Of a stretch of DNA of 33,554 nucleotides, positions 17,708 to 26,564 are shown piece by piece. How positions within the stretch are numbered: position 1 is the first letter of the stretch; the number at the start of each line of letters is the position of its first letter. A program made the translations under genes and the position numbers. Origin of the DNA: AM-1111 sp046302135. Lineage in GTDB: Bacteria > Bacteroidota > Bacteroidia > B-17B0 > Aurantibacillaceae. The notes beneath the pieces were generated by a model. It had not been told where the DNA came from. It saw only the letters and a list, made by a program, of their open reading frames with translations, and made no database searches. The stretch spans positions 1-33,554 of the forward strand of contig JBKCIQ010000086.1 of NCBI GenBank assembly GCA_046302135.1, in the 5' to 3' direction.

Positions 17708-18337
17708 GTGAAATTCTTTCTTTTTTATTTTCTTTTTTTTGTAGCGCTAGAAGCAAAATCTCAGAATGCACATTTTTTTAGCGAAAATAATTTATACGGT
17801 CTCGCTATTGGAGACTCGATTATTACTGCTCCTAAGTATAACTATTGTTGGAAATTTAAAAATGGAATGGCTATGGTAAACGTTGGTGGTGATTTAGGTT
17901 TTGACGATGGCATATACGGAGGATATTTTGGGTTTGTTGATACAATCGGTCGAGAAATAATCCCATTGATCTATTCTAATTTGTCTTTATTTGACTCTAC
18001 AGGAATTTCAATTGCTTGCCTAAACAAAAAATTTGGAGCCATAAATACTCGAGGTAATACTATAATCCCTTTTAAATTTGATTTGATGCATCCTTTTTCA
18101 GATAATTTGGCTTTGGTAAATTTAGGGTTTAAAGGTTATACAACTGGTGGGCATGACGTTGTAATAGAGTATGGAAAATTTGGATATGTCGATAGATCAG
18201 GTAAAATAGTAATTGAATTGAAATATGATCATGCCGAAAGCTTTCATAACGGACGAGCTAGGGTCTCGAGCATTTTAAATGACGAAACAACAGCAGACTA
18301 TATTATTGATGTTCATGGCAATCAAATTAAGGAGTAG
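17708..18337 (+). CDS. WG-repeat protein, secreted
   Basis: A 209-residue protein with a signal peptide (about 1-18, KFFLFYFLFFVALEAKSQ) and WG-type repeats: GYFGFVDTIGREIIPLIYSNLSLFD, then KKFGAINTRGNTIIPFKFDLMHPFSDNLALV and GKFGYVDRSGKIVIELKYDHAESFHNGRARV. These give roughly three blades. WG-repeat proteins are common in Bacteroidota and have no settled molecular function. The start is GTG, just before the basic residue and hydrophobic core of the signal peptide, which supports the choice. It converges on an outer-membrane protein gene with a 43-base gap. Confidence 0.8.
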   Translation: MKFFLFYFLFFVALEAKSQNAHFFSENNLYGLAIGDSIITAPKYNYCWKFKNGMAMVNVGGDLGFDDGIYGGYFGFVDTIGREIIPLIYSNLSLFDSTGISIACLNKKFGAINTRGNTIIPFKFDLMHPFSDNLALVNLGFKGYTTGGHDVVIEYGKFGYVDRSGKIVIELKYDHAESFHNGRARVSSILNDETTADYIIDVHGNQIKE

Positions 18338-18380
18338 TAAAACTAATTGCATTTCCCATTACGATTTACAAACTGATGTT

Positions 18381-18899
18381 TTAAAAACAAACTTTTAAGC
18401 CAAGCGCCGGATCCAGATATAAATACGAATCTGCATTTGATCCAAATTCAAAAAGTGGTTTTAATTCAGTGTTGATTATAATAGGGACTTTAGGTATTTT
18501 ATATTCAACTCCAAAACATCCATCTATTCCAAAACTATACTCACTTCCGGGATACTTATAAAGAAATTTTCTTCCGTTTCTCGTTGTGTAATAATTTCTG
18601 TTGTTTCCATAAGTGTAATGAACACCTCCTCCGTAGTATAGATGGAACCCTCTGACATCTGTTGGTTTAAATTTTTCCAACAAAAAAGTAACTCCAAAAG
18701 CGTCAGGCCATTTTCCGAATAAAATTTCTGCTGCCCGTCCCTTTTCATCAAAAAAATGCCGAATATTTATTCCCATAGTAAAACCTCCGCGTACACCAAC
18801 TGCAGTTTTAAAATCATACTTAAACAAAGAGTCCTGACACAAATTTTGCTTTAAAAATGATACCATCAGTGCCAATATAAATAAGCGTCTAAATTTCAT
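18381..18899 (-). CDS. Small outer-membrane beta-barrel-like protein
   Basis: A 172-residue protein with a signal peptide (about 1-22, ending ..NLCQ) and an alternating, Gly- and aromatic-rich pattern: AVGVRGGFTMGINIRHFFDEKGRAAEILFG, GFHLYYGGGVHYTY, and SFGIDGCFGVEYKIPKVPIIINTELKPLFEF. This pattern is familiar from short Bacteroidota proteins annotated as porin-family or outer-membrane beta-barrel. It ends in a hydrophobic strand with a terminal Phe (LGLKVCF), as expected for outer-membrane barrels. The partner or cargo is unknown. The ATG at 18899 directly precedes the signal peptide. Confidence 0.72.
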   Translation of the reverse strand: MKFRRLFILALMVSFLKQNLCQDSLFKYDFKTAVGVRGGFTMGINIRHFFDEKGRAAEILFGKWPDAFGVTFLLEKFKPTDVRGFHLYYGGGVHYTYGNNRNYYTTRNGRKFLYKYPGSEYSFGIDGCFGVEYKIPKVPIIINTELKPLFEFGSNADSYLYLDPALGLKVCF

Positions 18900-19102
18900 G
18901 TAAGTTAAATACCAATTAATCTACCGCAAATTTTTTTTATCTAATTAGAGGTAGATCAGGATAAAAACTTCTTTAACCTTTGATTTAATTTTCTCAAAAA
19001 TGGAAATTGTTATCAAATTAAGATTCTTCTTTAATTTTCATTCACTTTTAATGGTTTGGTCTTTTTTACCCTAAAGTGTTTCATTTCTAAAGCAAATATT
19101 TT

Positions 19103-19110
19103 TAGATTTG
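19103..19110 (+). promoter_or_regulatory. Candidate -7 element of the multiheme cytochrome gene
   Basis: TAGATTTG matches TAnnTTTG and ends 7 bases before the ATG at 19118. If used, transcription would start almost at the start codon, giving a nearly leaderless mRNA. No -33 TTTG is found at the usual spacing, so this is tentative. Confidence 0.35.
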
Positions 19111-19117
19111 TTTTCCT

Positions 19118-21133
19118 ATGCGATCAAAAATCAGGATTTTATTATTGCCTTTATTGATTTCTGCAATCGCTATAGGAACAACAATTTTTGTGTCCAGGAG
19201 TTCTTTGTCGCTTAAGCAGGAGAAACGATTTCATTCTGAAAAAGAGTTTAAGGTTTTGAGACAGAAGATGAGTAAGTTGAAATCTGAACCTTTTAATCCG
19301 CACTCTAATCCTCTGGCACCGGGAGAATATTTTCTTCATTCAGATAATTGTAAATCCTGCCATGGTTATGATTCAGCGCAGTATGCTAATGTAGATGCCT
19401 CCGGCATGGATGTTAACTTATATGATGATTGGGAAGCATCAATGATGGCATTATCCGGAAAGGATCCGTTGTGGAGAGCAAAAGTGAGCCACGAAATTTT
19501 GGTGAATCCATCTCACTCAGCCGCACTACAAGATAAATGTACCTCTTGCCATGCGCCAATGGGAAGATATACCAATTATTTTCACGGCAAAGGACCATAT
19601 CTTATTGATTCATTGCTAAACGATTCTTTAGGGCTTGACGGTGTGTCCTGTACCTCTTGTCATACCATCGGAACAGCAGGCGCAGGCTTCACACTCGGTA
19701 ATTCATTTTCCGGACAAATTCCTTATGATACTTTGAAAAAGATTTATGGACCTTACACAAACCCTATTCTAGGTCCAATGCAACTTTATACAGGGTATAC
19801 GCCTACGTTCGCGCAACACATGAGCGAATCCAGAGCTTGTTCCCCTTGTCATACTTTAATTGTTGAGACCGCCGATTTAAATGGCCTTTCAACCGGTAAA
19901 AATTTTGTTGAGCAAGCTACTTATCATGAATGGCTGAATTCAAATTTTTCGTCTGATAATATCACTTGTCAGAATTGCCACATGCCGCAAATCACCGACT
20001 CCATCCGAATTGCCAATGGGTACCTTAATATTCCTCCTAGGTCACCATTTAATCGGCACAAGTTTCATGGAGCGAATTCTTTCATGGTAAATCTCATGAA
20101 AAACAATAAAGCGAAATTGAATATTAAAACTCCTGATAAAAATTTTGATTCGAGTATTGCAATTATCAATAGGAATATTCGCTACAACACTGTTGAATTG
20201 AAAGTTTTTCAAGACAGCGTCACACCAGACACAGCATTTTACCGAGTACGTTTAACCAACAAAGCAGGGCATAAATTTCCATCAGGATACCCTAGCCGTC
20301 GCGCTGTATTGCAGTTTGTTGTTTTAGGGCCTGCGGGCGATACGTTATTTAAGTCCGGAATTTTTGATGCAAACGGAAATATTGAGGGCATTGGACTCTC
20401 CTCTTACTGGGCGCCGCACTATCAAACTATTCACTCATCCAACCAGACACAAATCTATGAGTTCATAATGGGTGATGTGAGTGGTAATCGCACCACTGTT
20501 TTAGAACGAGCAGACACATTACTGAAGGATAACCGATTGCCTCCTGAAGGATTTTCAACTTCACACAATGTTTACGACACGGTTAAAATTACAGCAGATG
20601 CAATGACGGATCCGGACTTTAATAAATTTGCACCGGGAGTAGAGGGGAGCGGAAGAGATTATGTTCATTTTCATATTCCGGTTGGTAATTTTCCTTCACC
20701 ATTCAGCGTTTATGCTAAACTTTATTACCAGACTTTACCGCCTACTTGGTTGCAAGAAATGTTTTCATTCAGCAGTGCGCCTATTGATACCTTTAAGAAT
20801 ATGTTTGGCGCAGCAAATAAAGCACCTCTACTGGTAGATTCAGATTCCATATTAAATGTAATTACCTCTAAAAATTCAATAAATTCATATACTACAGATG
20901 TTAAAGTTCTTCCCAACCCAACAACTGACAGAAATATAAATCTAGTATTTGATAATGCCGTTGAAATTTCATTGGTGAGAATTACAGATGTACAAGGTAA
21001 ACTCATAAAACAATTTTCTCCATCTGTAATTTCCAATCAGTTTCCGGTCAAACTTCCCGAGGAAAAAGGAATTTATATTATTGACATTTACTCAGACACA
21101 TTCCGAGTTTCAAAAAAAGTCATCTTCGAGTGA
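19118..21133 (+). CDS. Five-heme c-type cytochrome with T9SS type A tail
   Basis: A 671-residue protein with a hydrophobic N-terminal export signal (about 5-27) and five CxxCH heme-binding motifs at 78-82, 141-145, 178-182, 241-245 and 284-288. The heme part resembles cytochrome c554-like multiheme proteins. It is followed by a beta-rich domain (about 330-570) and a C-terminal T9SS type A sorting domain (LPNPTTDRNINLVF, ...GKLIKQF..., ...GIYIIDIYS..., KKVIFE). The domains imply heme attachment in the periplasm followed by T9SS export to the cell surface, where it could carry electrons outside the outer membrane. The redox partner and any catalytic activity are unknown. No other cytochrome gene is nearby, and the + strand neighbour is an ASPIC/UnbV protein. 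Confidence 0.88.
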   Translation: MRSKIRILLLPLLISAIAIGTTIFVSRSSLSLKQEKRFHSEKEFKVLRQKMSKLKSEPFNPHSNPLAPGEYFLHSDNCKSCHGYDSAQYANVDASGMDVNLYDDWEASMMALSGKDPLWRAKVSHEILVNPSHSAALQDKCTSCHAPMGRYTNYFHGKGPYLIDSLLNDSLGLDGVSCTSCHTIGTAGAGFTLGNSFSGQIPYDTLKKIYGPYTNPILGPMQLYTGYTPTFAQHMSESRACSPCHTLIVETADLNGLSTGKNFVEQATYHEWLNSNFSSDNITCQNCHMPQITDSIRIANGYLNIPPRSPFNRHKFHGANSFMVNLMKNNKAKLNIKTPDKNFDSSIAIINRNIRYNTVELKVFQDSVTPDTAFYRVRLTNKAGHKFPSGYPSRRAVLQFVVLGPAGDTLFKSGIFDANGNIEGIGLSSYWAPHYQTIHSSNQTQIYEFIMGDVSGNRTTVLERADTLLKDNRLPPEGFSTSHNVYDTVKITADAMTDPDFNKFAPGVEGSGRDYVHFHIPVGNFPSPFSVYAKLYYQTLPPTWLQEMFSFSSAPIDTFKNMFGAANKAPLLVDSDSILNVITSKNSINSYTTDVKVLPNPTTDRNINLVFDNAVEISLVRITDVQGKLIKQFSPSVISNQFPVKLPEEKGIYIIDIYSDTFRVSKKVIFE

Positions 21134-21200
21134 GGAAAAGATTGTTTAATCGTGATTAATGTTAAAAACGCGCCGAATTAAGTGGTTTAGCCGAAATTCA

Positions 21201-21231
21201 TTTGCTTTTATTTTGAATTTTAATACTTTTG
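21201..21231 (+). promoter_or_regulatory. Bacteroidota-type promoter of the ASPIC/UnbV gene
   Basis: TTTG at 21201-21204, a 19-base spacer and TACTTTTG at 21224-21231 match the -33/-7 consensus (TTTG ... TAnnTTTG) in both sequence and spacing. The start codon is 33 bases further on. This is the best promoter in the window. Confidence 0.75.
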
Positions 21232-21264
21232 AAATAACCAAAAAATAGAAATTAAACCTTTAAC

Positions 21265-24243
21265 ATGAAACATAAAATACAAAACAAAAGAGTGTTAGGT
21301 ATTACGGCCTTGTCACTTGTAGCGTTGGGATTAAGTTCTCAGATTTCTTTTACCAATGCGAATTCTGTTTTGCATAGTGAAACCGGTGTGCTTGGTAGTA
21401 ATGCTAACGTACGAAGCGGGAATAGCGTTGCGATAACCGATGTTAACTTTGATGGTCTTGATGACCTCGTTAAGCTTGACGGAAATCGTTATGTTAGAAT
21501 TGAGTACCAACAGCTGGGAGGAACCTTTACCCATGTTAACGTTGGAGATTTTGGTTCCAGTGTAAATGGTTGGTCAATAACTATGGCTGATGTTGATCAC
21601 AATGGTTACAAGGATATTCTTTATGGTGGATGGGGAACAGGTGGCGCGCGTATTATGAAATTAAATTCAACAGGTACGGGAATGCTTGGAACTGTTACCA
21701 CACTTCCCGGAGTTGGAGCTTCCATATCCTCTCAAAATGTAAACTTCATGGATGCGAATAACGATGGATGGGAAGATATTTTTGTTTGTAATGATGTTAA
21801 CGAAAGTGCTATATGGTTAAATGACGGCACAGGAAATTTTCCTACTCAAAATCCAAATGGTTCCTTCATTAATTTTAATGTTACACCGGGTACTACTGCA
21901 CCAAATGATGAGTCGGGTAACTACGGTTCTGTTTGGACAGATTTTGATAATGATGGTGATGTTGATTTATATATTGCGCATTGTCGTCAGGGTATGGCTG
22001 TAGGTGACTTGAGACGAACAAACGTTCTTTTCGAGAATAATAACAACACAAGTTATACTTCTAATGCTGCAGCCTACAACCTTGCAAGTAACGATCAGGA
22101 TTGGACAGCGAGCTTTGGTGATATTGATAACGATGGAGATTTCGATTTGTTTATGACAAAGCATGATGTCGTTTCACGTTATTACATCAATGACGGAACA
22201 GGGCATTTCACAATTAGCCCTAACACCATTGCTTTTGGAAATATGCCAATGCAATCTCAGTATGAGGATTTAGATAACGACGGATTTGTTGATCTTATTA
22301 TTACTGGCGATAACGACCATCGTATTTACAGAAATAATGGAAATGGAACTTTCACTAATGTTACCCCAACTAATTTAACTGCATCCGGAAACACAGCGTT
22401 ATCATTTGCTTCAGGTGATTTAAATCACGATGGTAAGATTGATCTTTATTTCAGTTATGGCTCAACCTACAACAACCCGGGAGCTATTGATGATATTTAT
22501 TGGAAAAACACCACTAATAACGGAAATCATTTCATCACCTTAAATCTTGCTGCGTCAAATTCCAACAAAAGTTGTTTAGGCGCAAGGGCTTTCATTTATG
22601 GTTCATGGGGAACACAAACCAGGGAAGTAAGGGCGAGTGAGAGTTATGGTACATTAAATTCAAGCCAATTGCATTTTGGCTTAGGCGCTGCCACAACAAT
22701 TGATTCTATAGTGGTGAACTGGCCTTCGGGAACAAGTAATGTTATACTAAGTCCTCAAGTTGACCAGTTTTTAACTGTTGGCGAGACTGGCCAATGTGCA
22801 TTGAGCAGTGTTATAATTACTCCATCAGGTAATACTAATATTTGCAATGGTCAAACTGTAACACTTAGCGCACCTTCAGGAACGGGATATACTTACCTTT
22901 GGTCAACTGGTGCAACAACTCAATCAATCATTGTAAGTACTGCCGGTTCTTACGCAGTGCAGGTTACACAATCCGCAGGTTGCGTTTCGAATTCTCCTTC
23001 TATCGATGTAACAAATGGAGCTAATGAAACCCCAACGGTTTCAGCGTCTCAGTCTAATTTGATTTTTTGCCAGGGAGCTAATGTTACCTTGAGTTCCTCC
23101 CAAGCCTCATCTTATCAATGGTATCTGAATGGAAACGTTATTCCTGGGGCGACCAATCAGTCAATCATTCCTACTCAAACCGGAAATTACGCTGTACAGA
23201 TTCAGGGAGCATGTCAAACCTGGACATCTACTGCAACTTCTGTAACTGTGAATCCTTCACCGGCAACTCCTACAGGAGCTAATGTATACATTACTGCTCC
23301 GCAAAGTGTTACACTTAATGCAACAGGAAATAATTTATATTGGTTTGATGCACCTGTAGGCGGTACTCAATTGGCTACAGGTAACAGCTACGTTACACCT
23401 ATTGTAACTGTTGATACTACATTCTATGTTGAGAGTCAGGCATCATTCGGCGGTGCAAATGTTTACGGTGGTATGAAATACCATTCAGGTACAGGAACTA
23501 CCGCAAACTTCAGTGGAAACACTACAAATGCATCATTGATATTTGATGTGTTGGCTCCTTGCACACTTAATACCGTAAAAATTTATGCAGATCAACCAGG
23601 TAACAGGTTAGTTGAATTGAAAAATAGTGCAGGTACAGTGATTAATAGTTTAATGGTAAATATTCCTGTTACCACTACAGGAACAATTGACTCAACTGTT
23701 GTAACTCTTAATTTCCCATTAGCTGTTGGAACAGGTTATCAGCTAGGAACGAATACTGCCCAAAACCAGACATTACTTGGAACAGCATCTCCGCGCTTAA
23801 GAAGAAGTAACGCTAATGTTTCCTACCCTTATGCCGTGTCGAACCTAGTAAACATCACCAACTCAACGCAAGGTGGAACAGTATATTACTACTTCTATGA
23901 TTGGAATGTATTAGATGCGCCAATGGTTTGTCCAAGTCCGCGTCATCCTCAGTCTGTATTGTTCAATACGTTAGGCGTTAATAATTTAAATAACGACGTT
24001 TTTGAAATGTTCCCTAATCCTGCCAGTACTTTAGTAACTGTTAGGATGAAATCTGCCTATAACAACGCAACCACAATCTGTCTAATCGATATGACAGGAA
24101 AAATGGTTTATACTTCTTCTGTGTCTGCAGTTAAGAAGGGTGATTTAGTGGGAGTTGACTTTTCTAATGTTGCTAAAGGGGTGTACTATCTTAACATCAT
24201 TCAAAACGGTCAAAAAACGGGAAGAAAACTAGTGATAGAATAA
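21265..24243 (+). CDS. FG-GAP/VCBS-repeat protein with ASPIC/UnbV domain and T9SS type A tail
   Basis: A 992-residue secreted protein. Residues about 1-32 form a signal. Residues 40-415 form an FG-GAP/VCBS propeller with at least seven Ca-binding-like loops of the D-x-[DN]-x-[DN]-G-x-x-D type (DVNFDGLDD, DANNDGWED, DFDNDGDVD, DIDNDGDFD, DLDNDGFVD, DLNHDGKID). An ASPIC/UnbV domain follows at about 420-500 (CLGARAFIYG..REVRASESYGTLNSSQLHFGLG and VNWPSG), then Ig-like segments (about 515-665), a jelly-roll-like region, and a type A sorting domain (FPNPASTLVTVRM to KLVIE). A surface or released Ca-binding adhesin or matrix role is inferred. It has its own promoter, so it need not be co-transcribed with the cytochrome. 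Confidence 0.9.
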   Translation: MKHKIQNKRVLGITALSLVALGLSSQISFTNANSVLHSETGVLGSNANVRSGNSVAITDVNFDGLDDLVKLDGNRYVRIEYQQLGGTFTHVNVGDFGSSVNGWSITMADVDHNGYKDILYGGWGTGGARIMKLNSTGTGMLGTVTTLPGVGASISSQNVNFMDANNDGWEDIFVCNDVNESAIWLNDGTGNFPTQNPNGSFINFNVTPGTTAPNDESGNYGSVWTDFDNDGDVDLYIAHCRQGMAVGDLRRTNVLFENNNNTSYTSNAAAYNLASNDQDWTASFGDIDNDGDFDLFMTKHDVVSRYYINDGTGHFTISPNTIAFGNMPMQSQYEDLDNDGFVDLIITGDNDHRIYRNNGNGTFTNVTPTNLTASGNTALSFASGDLNHDGKIDLYFSYGSTYNNPGAIDDIYWKNTTNNGNHFITLNLAASNSNKSCLGARAFIYGSWGTQTREVRASESYGTLNSSQLHFGLGAATTIDSIVVNWPSGTSNVILSPQVDQFLTVGETGQCALSSVIITPSGNTNICNGQTVTLSAPSGTGYTYLWSTGATTQSIIVSTAGSYAVQVTQSAGCVSNSPSIDVTNGANETPTVSASQSNLIFCQGANVTLSSSQASSYQWYLNGNVIPGATNQSIIPTQTGNYAVQIQGACQTWTSTATSVTVNPSPATPTGANVYITAPQSVTLNATGNNLYWFDAPVGGTQLATGNSYVTPIVTVDTTFYVESQASFGGANVYGGMKYHSGTGTTANFSGNTTNASLIFDVLAPCTLNTVKIYADQPGNRLVELKNSAGTVINSLMVNIPVTTTGTIDSTVVTLNFPLAVGTGYQLGTNTAQNQTLLGTASPRLRRSNANVSYPYAVSNLVNITNSTQGGTVYYYFYDWNVLDAPMVCPSPRHPQSVLFNTLGVNNLNNDVFEMFPNPASTLVTVRMKSAYNNATTICLIDMTGKMVYTSSVSAVKKGDLVGVDFSNVAKGVYYLNIIQNGQKTGRKLVIE

Positions 24244-24266
24244 TTTAAATTTTGACTTTAAATTTT

Positions 24267-24294
24267 AAGAGCCGGATTTTCCGGCTCTTTTTTT
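24267..24294 (+). terminator. Strong intrinsic terminator
   Basis: AAGAGCCGG (24267-24275), loop ATTTT, then CCGGCTCTT (24281-24289) followed by T residues. This is a perfect 9-base stem with a T run, placed 24 bases after the ASPIC/UnbV stop codon. The T run overlaps the stop codon of the convergent lipoprotein gene (24293-24295). Confidence 0.9.
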
Positions 24295-24670
24295 ATTCAA
24301 CCGTTAGGCGAATATCATTTAAACGAAATGTTTTTTTACTGTTCTTCCTCGTCGCAATAATATTGGTAAAATCTGCTATTGCAACACCGTCACACTTTTT
24401 AACGAGTAATAAAACTTCTCTTGGAATTTTATTTTCCCTATAACCTTTCATTGTTATTTCGCCCTTACAGCTGTAATTGAACTCATAACTAACAACTTTC
24501 CAAATGGAATCGTTAGCCCCTGTAAGTTGAATCTCTTTTCCTGATAAAAATGTAATCTTATCAATTTTTCCTTTTTTTATACCTAAAAAATTCGCCTTTG
24601 GTTTGACATTACAGCTGCTGATAAAAATAAAAGAAGCTAAGACTGAGCTTAAATAAAAATATCTCTTCAT
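24293..24670 (-). CDS. Small putative lipoprotein, possibly with a GldM C-terminal-like fold
   Basis: A 125-residue protein starting at the ATG at 24670. A GTG four codons upstream overlaps a -7-like TAAATTTA and is less likely. It has a lipoprotein-type signal with FISSC, so Cys20 is the probable lipidated residue. The C-terminal half (FNYSCKGEITMKGY..., IPREVLLLVKKCDGVAIADFTNIIA, TFRLNDIRLTVE) resembles by eye the final beta-rich domain of the gliding/T9SS protein GldM, which recurs in many Bacteroidota proteins. That similarity is an inference. The gene is divergent from the glycosyltransferase, 29 bases away, and its stop sits in the terminator of the upstream convergent gene. Confidence 0.6.
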   Translation of the reverse strand: MKRYFYLSSVLASFIFISSCNVKPKANFLGIKKGKIDKITFLSGKEIQLTGANDSIWKVVSYEFNYSCKGEITMKGYRENKIPREVLLLVKKCDGVAIADFTNIIATRKNSKKTFRLNDIRLTVE

Positions 24671-24699
24671 TGGAATAAGCACTAAATTTACCCATAATT

Positions 24700-26130
24700 A
24701 TGCGGGAATACAATCGCTTTGGTTTTTTTGTCATTTCTGTGCTTGCGGCTCTTTTGCTTCCTCAGATTTTCCGAGAAGGTATGTTTATGGATGGAAGCCT
24801 TTATTCCGCAGTTGCAGTAAACTACTCGAGGGGTGAAGGCACTTTTTGGGCACCACATTTTTCTAAAGTTACGATGGGTTTTTTTCACGAACAACCGCCT
24901 TTGATGTTCGGAATTTTAGGGATTTGTTTTAAGATTTTTGGTGAAAATCTTCTGACAGAACGCTTTTATGCTTTTATTTTCTTCTTAATTGGATTAAGGG
25001 TTTTTTTAGCGATTTGGAAAAATATTTTTAGTGAAAATCAATGGTTAATTCGCTGGAACTGGATGGCTGTTTTGTTTTGGGTAATTATACCGAATACTAC
25101 CTGGGTTGCCATCCACAATCTTGAAGAAAATACAATGTTGGTATTCGTTTTGTTATCGATTTTTTTTCAGGTTAAAATCTTCTATCAAAAAAAATCTAAT
25201 ACATTTTTATTGTCTGCACTAGCAGGAATTAGTTTGTTCCTTGCATTTCTTACAAAAGGATTTCCCGGTCTCTTTCCGCTTATTTTTATTCCTTTGCATT
25301 TTATTTTTTTTCGTGAACATTACAGACAAAAAAGTATTTATCTGAAGAGTTTTTTTACTCTGATTTTTGTGCTTTCAACTTTACTTGCATTTGTATTTAT
25401 CATCCCACCTGCGTCTATTCAGTTAAACGCCTGGCTCAATGACAGAGTATTAAATAGCGTTAAGAATGTATCAAATACGAGTCATCGTTTCGAAATCATT
25501 TTTGATTTATTAATGCAGCTTGTTCCAGTTTTCGTTTTGTTTCCTGTATTATGGGGATTAAAGTTTTTAAAAAAACTCCATTCAATTCGTGTGGATTCTC
25601 AGCAAAAAAAACACAGGTTGTTATTTTTATTTCTGGCAGTCTCCGGATCTTTACCATTAATCATAACAAGAGAGCAAAGAGGATTTTATTTGGCGACTTC
25701 ACATCCCTTTTATGCAATTTTTTTTACATTGCTTTTATCTCCATTTTTTACAGCCCTACAGAGGGAAAATTGGACAAAATTTAAATTAAATTTTTTTCAT
25801 TCAGTTAGTATACTTACTCTCTTTGTTTCCATTTTTCTAATGTTTTATCTACGAAAAATTCCTAAAAGGGAACCTGGGAAATGGAACGATATTAATAAAG
25901 TTACTTCTATGTTACCGTATGGCTCATATTTGGTTTACAAGGGCGATATGTGGAACGATTGGGATTTACAGACAGGTCTTATTAGAAAAAAGTACATCAC
26001 ACTAACCTCTGACAGTACAAAATCTAATTACTTGTTAATTGTTGCAGATCAGAAAACTGAAGTAAACAAAAACTATTCAGAAATCAGATCCGACTTTCAG
26101 TACTACAGGTTGTATAAACGAAAACAATGA
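24700..26130 (+). CDS. ArnT-like (GT-C fold) membrane glycosyltransferase
   Basis: A 476-residue polytopic inner-membrane protein with about ten hydrophobic segments. It has the GT-C/PMT-family start: a catalytic-type Asp31 in FMDGSLYSAVAVN in the first extracytoplasmic loop, FHEQPPLMF at 62-70 and ERFY at 87-90. Such enzymes transfer a sugar from a polyprenyl-phosphate donor to lipid or protein on the periplasmic side. The substrate cannot be told from sequence; lipid A or surface glycan modification is possible. The C-terminal soluble part is short (about 70 residues). The stop codon directly abuts that of the convergent RidA gene. Confidence 0.82.
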   Translation: MREYNRFGFFVISVLAALLLPQIFREGMFMDGSLYSAVAVNYSRGEGTFWAPHFSKVTMGFFHEQPPLMFGILGICFKIFGENLLTERFYAFIFFLIGLRVFLAIWKNIFSENQWLIRWNWMAVLFWVIIPNTTWVAIHNLEENTMLVFVLLSIFFQVKIFYQKKSNTFLLSALAGISLFLAFLTKGFPGLFPLIFIPLHFIFFREHYRQKSIYLKSFFTLIFVLSTLLAFVFIIPPASIQLNAWLNDRVLNSVKNVSNTSHRFEIIFDLLMQLVPVFVLFPVLWGLKFLKKLHSIRVDSQQKKHRLLFLFLAVSGSLPLIITREQRGFYLATSHPFYAIFFTLLLSPFFTALQRENWTKFKLNFFHSVSILTLFVSIFLMFYLRKIPKREPGKWNDINKVTSMLPYGSYLVYKGDMWNDWDLQTGLIRKKYITLTSDSTKSNYLLIVADQKTEVNKNYSEIRSDFQYYRLYKRKQ

Positions 26131-26547
26131 TCAATCAATTGTAGCTATAACCTTAAGCTCAATGCCAATTGGTGTTGGGAGACAATTGATTTCCAAGGTT
26201 GTTCTACAAGGAGGATTTTCTTTAAAATATTCAGCCCAAAGTTTATTGTATTTAGGAAAATCATCTTTCATGTTAGTTAGGAATACAGTAACATCTACTA
26301 TCTTATCCCAGCTGCTTCCCGCATCTTCTAAAATGTATCTAACGTTTCTGAACACTGAATGGCATTGCGCCTCAATATCGTAAGAAATTATTTTTCCGTT
26401 ATCATCCAGTTCTACACCGGGAATTTTTTTTGTTCCACGTTCTCTGGGACCAACTCCCGATAAAAACAATAAGTTTCCAACTCGCCTTGCGTGCGGATAC
26501 AAGCCTACAGGTTCCGGTGCTTTGTTTGAATTAATTTTTTCGCTCAT
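26131..26547 (-). CDS. RidA-family deaminase, 2-aminomuconate-deaminase-like
   Basis: A 138-residue protein of normal RidA length. It has the substrate-binding Arg115 (CRTTLEI) and Glu130 (GIELKVIA) of the family. The N-terminal PEPVGLYPHARRVGNLLFLSGVGPR and the FLTNMKDDFPKYNKLWAEYF segment resemble the 2-aminomuconate deaminase subgroup, which acts in tryptophan (kynurenine) and aminophenol breakdown, more than the generic RidA form. No other kynurenine-pathway gene is in the window, so the substrate is inferred. It likely acts as a cytoplasmic trimer. It is divergent from purQ and shares a 135-base promoter region with it. Confidence 0.85.
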   Translation of the reverse strand: MSEKINSNKAPEPVGLYPHARRVGNLLFLSGVGPRERGTKKIPGVELDDNGKIISYDIEAQCHSVFRNVRYILEDAGSSWDKIVDVTVFLTNMKDDFPKYNKLWAEYFKENPPCRTTLEINCLPTPIGIELKVIATID

Positions 26548-26564
26548 TTTTTATGAATAATGCA

